From: Priapulus caudatus
Lineage: Eukaryota; Priapulida; Priapulimorpha; Priapulimorphida; Priapulidae
NCBI RefSeq assembly: GCF_000485595.1
Contig: NW_014577091.1
Span: 363,568 to 396,624, forward strand
Length of the DNA stretch: 33,057 bases
Direction of reading: 5' to 3'
The notes below the pieces were generated by a model. It ran no database searches. It had not been told where the DNA came from and saw only the letters and a list, made by a program, of their open reading frames with translations. A program made the translations under genes and the position numbers. Of the stretch, positions 31,341-33,057 are shown piece after piece (position 1 is the stretch's first letter; the number at the start of each line of letters is the position of its first letter).

Positions 31341-32590
31341 GGTTCTAGGACAAATACTGCCCGGACAATTACCCCCCGGACAATTACCCCTCCGGCCATT
31401 TACCCCCCGGACAAATTTTACCCAGACAATTCACCCACGGACAAATCACCCTCGACAATCACCCCCGACCATTTTAACCTCACTTTGTTGTTTATTATTC
31501 ATTGTTTGACACAGTGATACAGGGAGGAGGTCGAGGAGGAGGGAAAGAAATGTGGTGGAGGAGGGGAGAAGGTGGGGGCGAGAAGGTGGTGGAGGAGGGG
31601 GAGAAGGTGAGGTGGAAGGAGAAGGGAGGGGAGGTAGGAGGAAAGGAGAGGAGAGAAGAGGTGGAGGAGAGGAGGTGGAGGAGAGGGAGAAGGTGGTGGA
31701 GGAGATGGAAAAGGTGGAGGAGGAGAAGAAGAGAAGTGGAGGAAGAGGAGGAGGAGAACGTGGGGAGGTGGTGGAGGATAAGTGGGAGAATGTGGAGAGG
31801 GAGAAGGTGGAGGAGAAGGAGGAAAGGAGAGGAGAGAAGAGGTGGAGGAGAGGAGGTGGAGGGGTGGGAGAACGTGGGGAAGTGGCGGAGGAGGGGGGAG
31901 ATGGCGGAGGGGGAGAAAGTGGAGGAGGAGGAGAGGAGAGGAGGAGAGTTGGAGAGAAAGTGAAGGAGGAGGAGAGGAGGTGGAGGAGAGGGAGAAGGTG
32001 GTGGAAGAAGGGAGGAGGAGGTAGAGAAGGGAGGAGGTAGCGGAGGGCCAGGTGGTGGAGGGGAGAAGGTGGCGGAGGAGGAGAGTAGGTGGAAGAGGGG
32101 GGAGAAGGTGGAGGAGGAAGAGGAGAGAAGGCGGAGGAGGAAGGAGGTAGAGGAGGGCGCCTCTACCTCCTCCTCCCCTCCTCCTCTTCCTCCTCCCTCA
32201 GCCACCACCTGCACCTCCTCTACCTCCTTCTCTCCCCCTCCTACTCCTCCTCCTCCACTACCTTCTCCGTCGTCCTCTATCTCCTCCTCTAAATGTCCGG
32301 GAGGTGATTGTCCGGAGGGGGGTGATTGTCCGGGGGGTAAATGTCCGGGGGTAATTGTCCAGGGGGTAATTGTCCGGAGGTAATTGTCCGGGAGGTAAAT
32401 GTCCGGGGGCGATTGTCCGGGGGGTAAATGTCCGGTGGGTAATTGTCCAGGGGTGATTGTCCGGGGGGCAATTGTCCGGGGGGTAATTGTCCGGGGGGTA
32501 ATTGTCCGGGGATGAATGGCATGGGGGGTAAATGTCTGGGGGATAATTTTCCGGGGGGTGATTGTCCAGGGGGTATTTGTCCTGATACCT
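31341..32590. mobile_element. 1.25-kb fold-back element with CCGGACAATTACCCCC arms
   Basis: The left arm (31349-31470) is a tandem of CCGGACAATTACCCCC variants. The right arm (32293-32590) is a longer tandem of the complement, GGGGGTAATTGTCCGG, with ~18 units. The outermost words AGGACAAATAC (from 31348) and GTATTTGTCCT (to 32582) pair. Between the arms, 31515-32160 is nearly all purine (GGAGGA/GAGAAGG words), then 32160-32290 is nearly all pyrimidine. Long open frames here on both strands are low-complexity artefacts. Confidence 0.75.
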
Positions 32591-32935
32591 AGTACAATAT
32601 AGACATTTATAGTGAATAGATATATAGCTATATAATACTTGCTATGCACATAAAACTAAAGCTCAGAGTAAAACAGTCGTTATGGAAATCAAAACAATTT
32701 GTAAACATGGACAATTTGTAACCATGGACGTGAGAATGTAGGTGAACATTCTGAGACGCCTAGCACGCGAACCATGGCGTTCAACATGTGTGAGCGTTCA
32801 CACGAATGTAAGAGTTTACTTCAAGATCCACAGAATGGAGTTTGAAAATGAGGGTGAAATTACCAACTAGGTCAGGCTACGGCCTAACCGAAAGGTTAGC
32901 GGCTTGGAGTTAAAGTGTTTTTCGGTAAAGTGGCA
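32591..32935. other. Unique flank, nothing recognised
   Basis: Short stretch between the fold-back element and the terminal microsatellite. ACCATGG and GTAAACATGG words recur but no gene or element boundary is clear. Confidence 0.5.
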
Positions 32936-32999
32936 AAAAGTACGAGAGAGAGATAGAGAGAGTGAGAGGGAGGGAGGGAGGGGAGGGAGGGAGGGAGGG

Positions 33000-33057
<58 letters not shown>
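32936..33057. repeat. (GA)n purine microsatellite at window edge
   Basis: GAGA and GGGAGGGA units run uninterrupted to the last base. This is the complement type of the (CT)n tract at the start of the window. Confidence 0.95.

Noticed and set aside
31502-32383. Plus-strand Gly/Glu/Arg-rich open frames
   Set aside because: Low-complexity GGAGGA repeats keep several frames open at once; this is not coding evidence.
31495-32649. 384-codon minus-strand open frame rich in Pro, Thr and Ser
   Set aside because: It is the translation of the CCGGACAATTACCCCC array and the pyrimidine strand of the purine block. Frames are open on both strands, there is no complex sequence and no domain.

Overview
This is nuclear DNA of an animal. 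It carries two intron-rich genes with GT-AG introns, many inverted-repeat DNA transposons, minisatellites and short TTAGGG runs. The proteins resemble the mitochondrial pyruvate carboxylase (PC) and glycine N-methyltransferase (GNMT) of metazoans. The density of small repeats suggests a non-vertebrate, perhaps a marine invertebrate, but I cannot name the lineage from sequence alone. Both ends of the window run into simple repeats, (CT)n at the left and (GA)n at the right, which looks like contig ends.

Layout: 1-911 is a microsatellite and the intron before the first visible GNMT exon, with a fold-back element at 434-639. 912-3141 (+) holds the last five exons of GNMT; the first ~68 residues lie off the left edge. 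3142-8535 is intergenic with no recognisable gene but several inverted-repeat elements. 8536-28263 (-) is a complete PC gene of 22 coding exons, joining in frame into a 1203-residue protein with every domain present. The two genes are convergent (tail to tail). 28264-33057 is the PC upstream region, made of repeats, a mariner-like element and a 1.25-kb fold-back element with very purine-rich DNA inside.

PC makes oxaloacetate from pyruvate in the matrix. GNMT methylates glycine with S-adenosylmethionine in the cytosol. Both are metabolic housekeeping genes and their adjacency need not be functional.

I found no sign of a new multi-gene system. The most interesting signals are structural: (i) two tandem repeats in PC introns whose unit starts inside an exon and carries a copy of the 3' splice site, one of them keeping intact decoy acceptors that would add an in-frame stop; (ii) sharply different third-position GC between PC exons, with several of the GC-rich exons beside minisatellites; (iii) several unrelated-looking fold-back elements that each enclose degenerate telomere repeats; (iv) a retrotransposon fragment that supplies the pyrimidine tract of a PC splice acceptor; (v) two element families built on the same plan of terminal repeats plus short palindromes.
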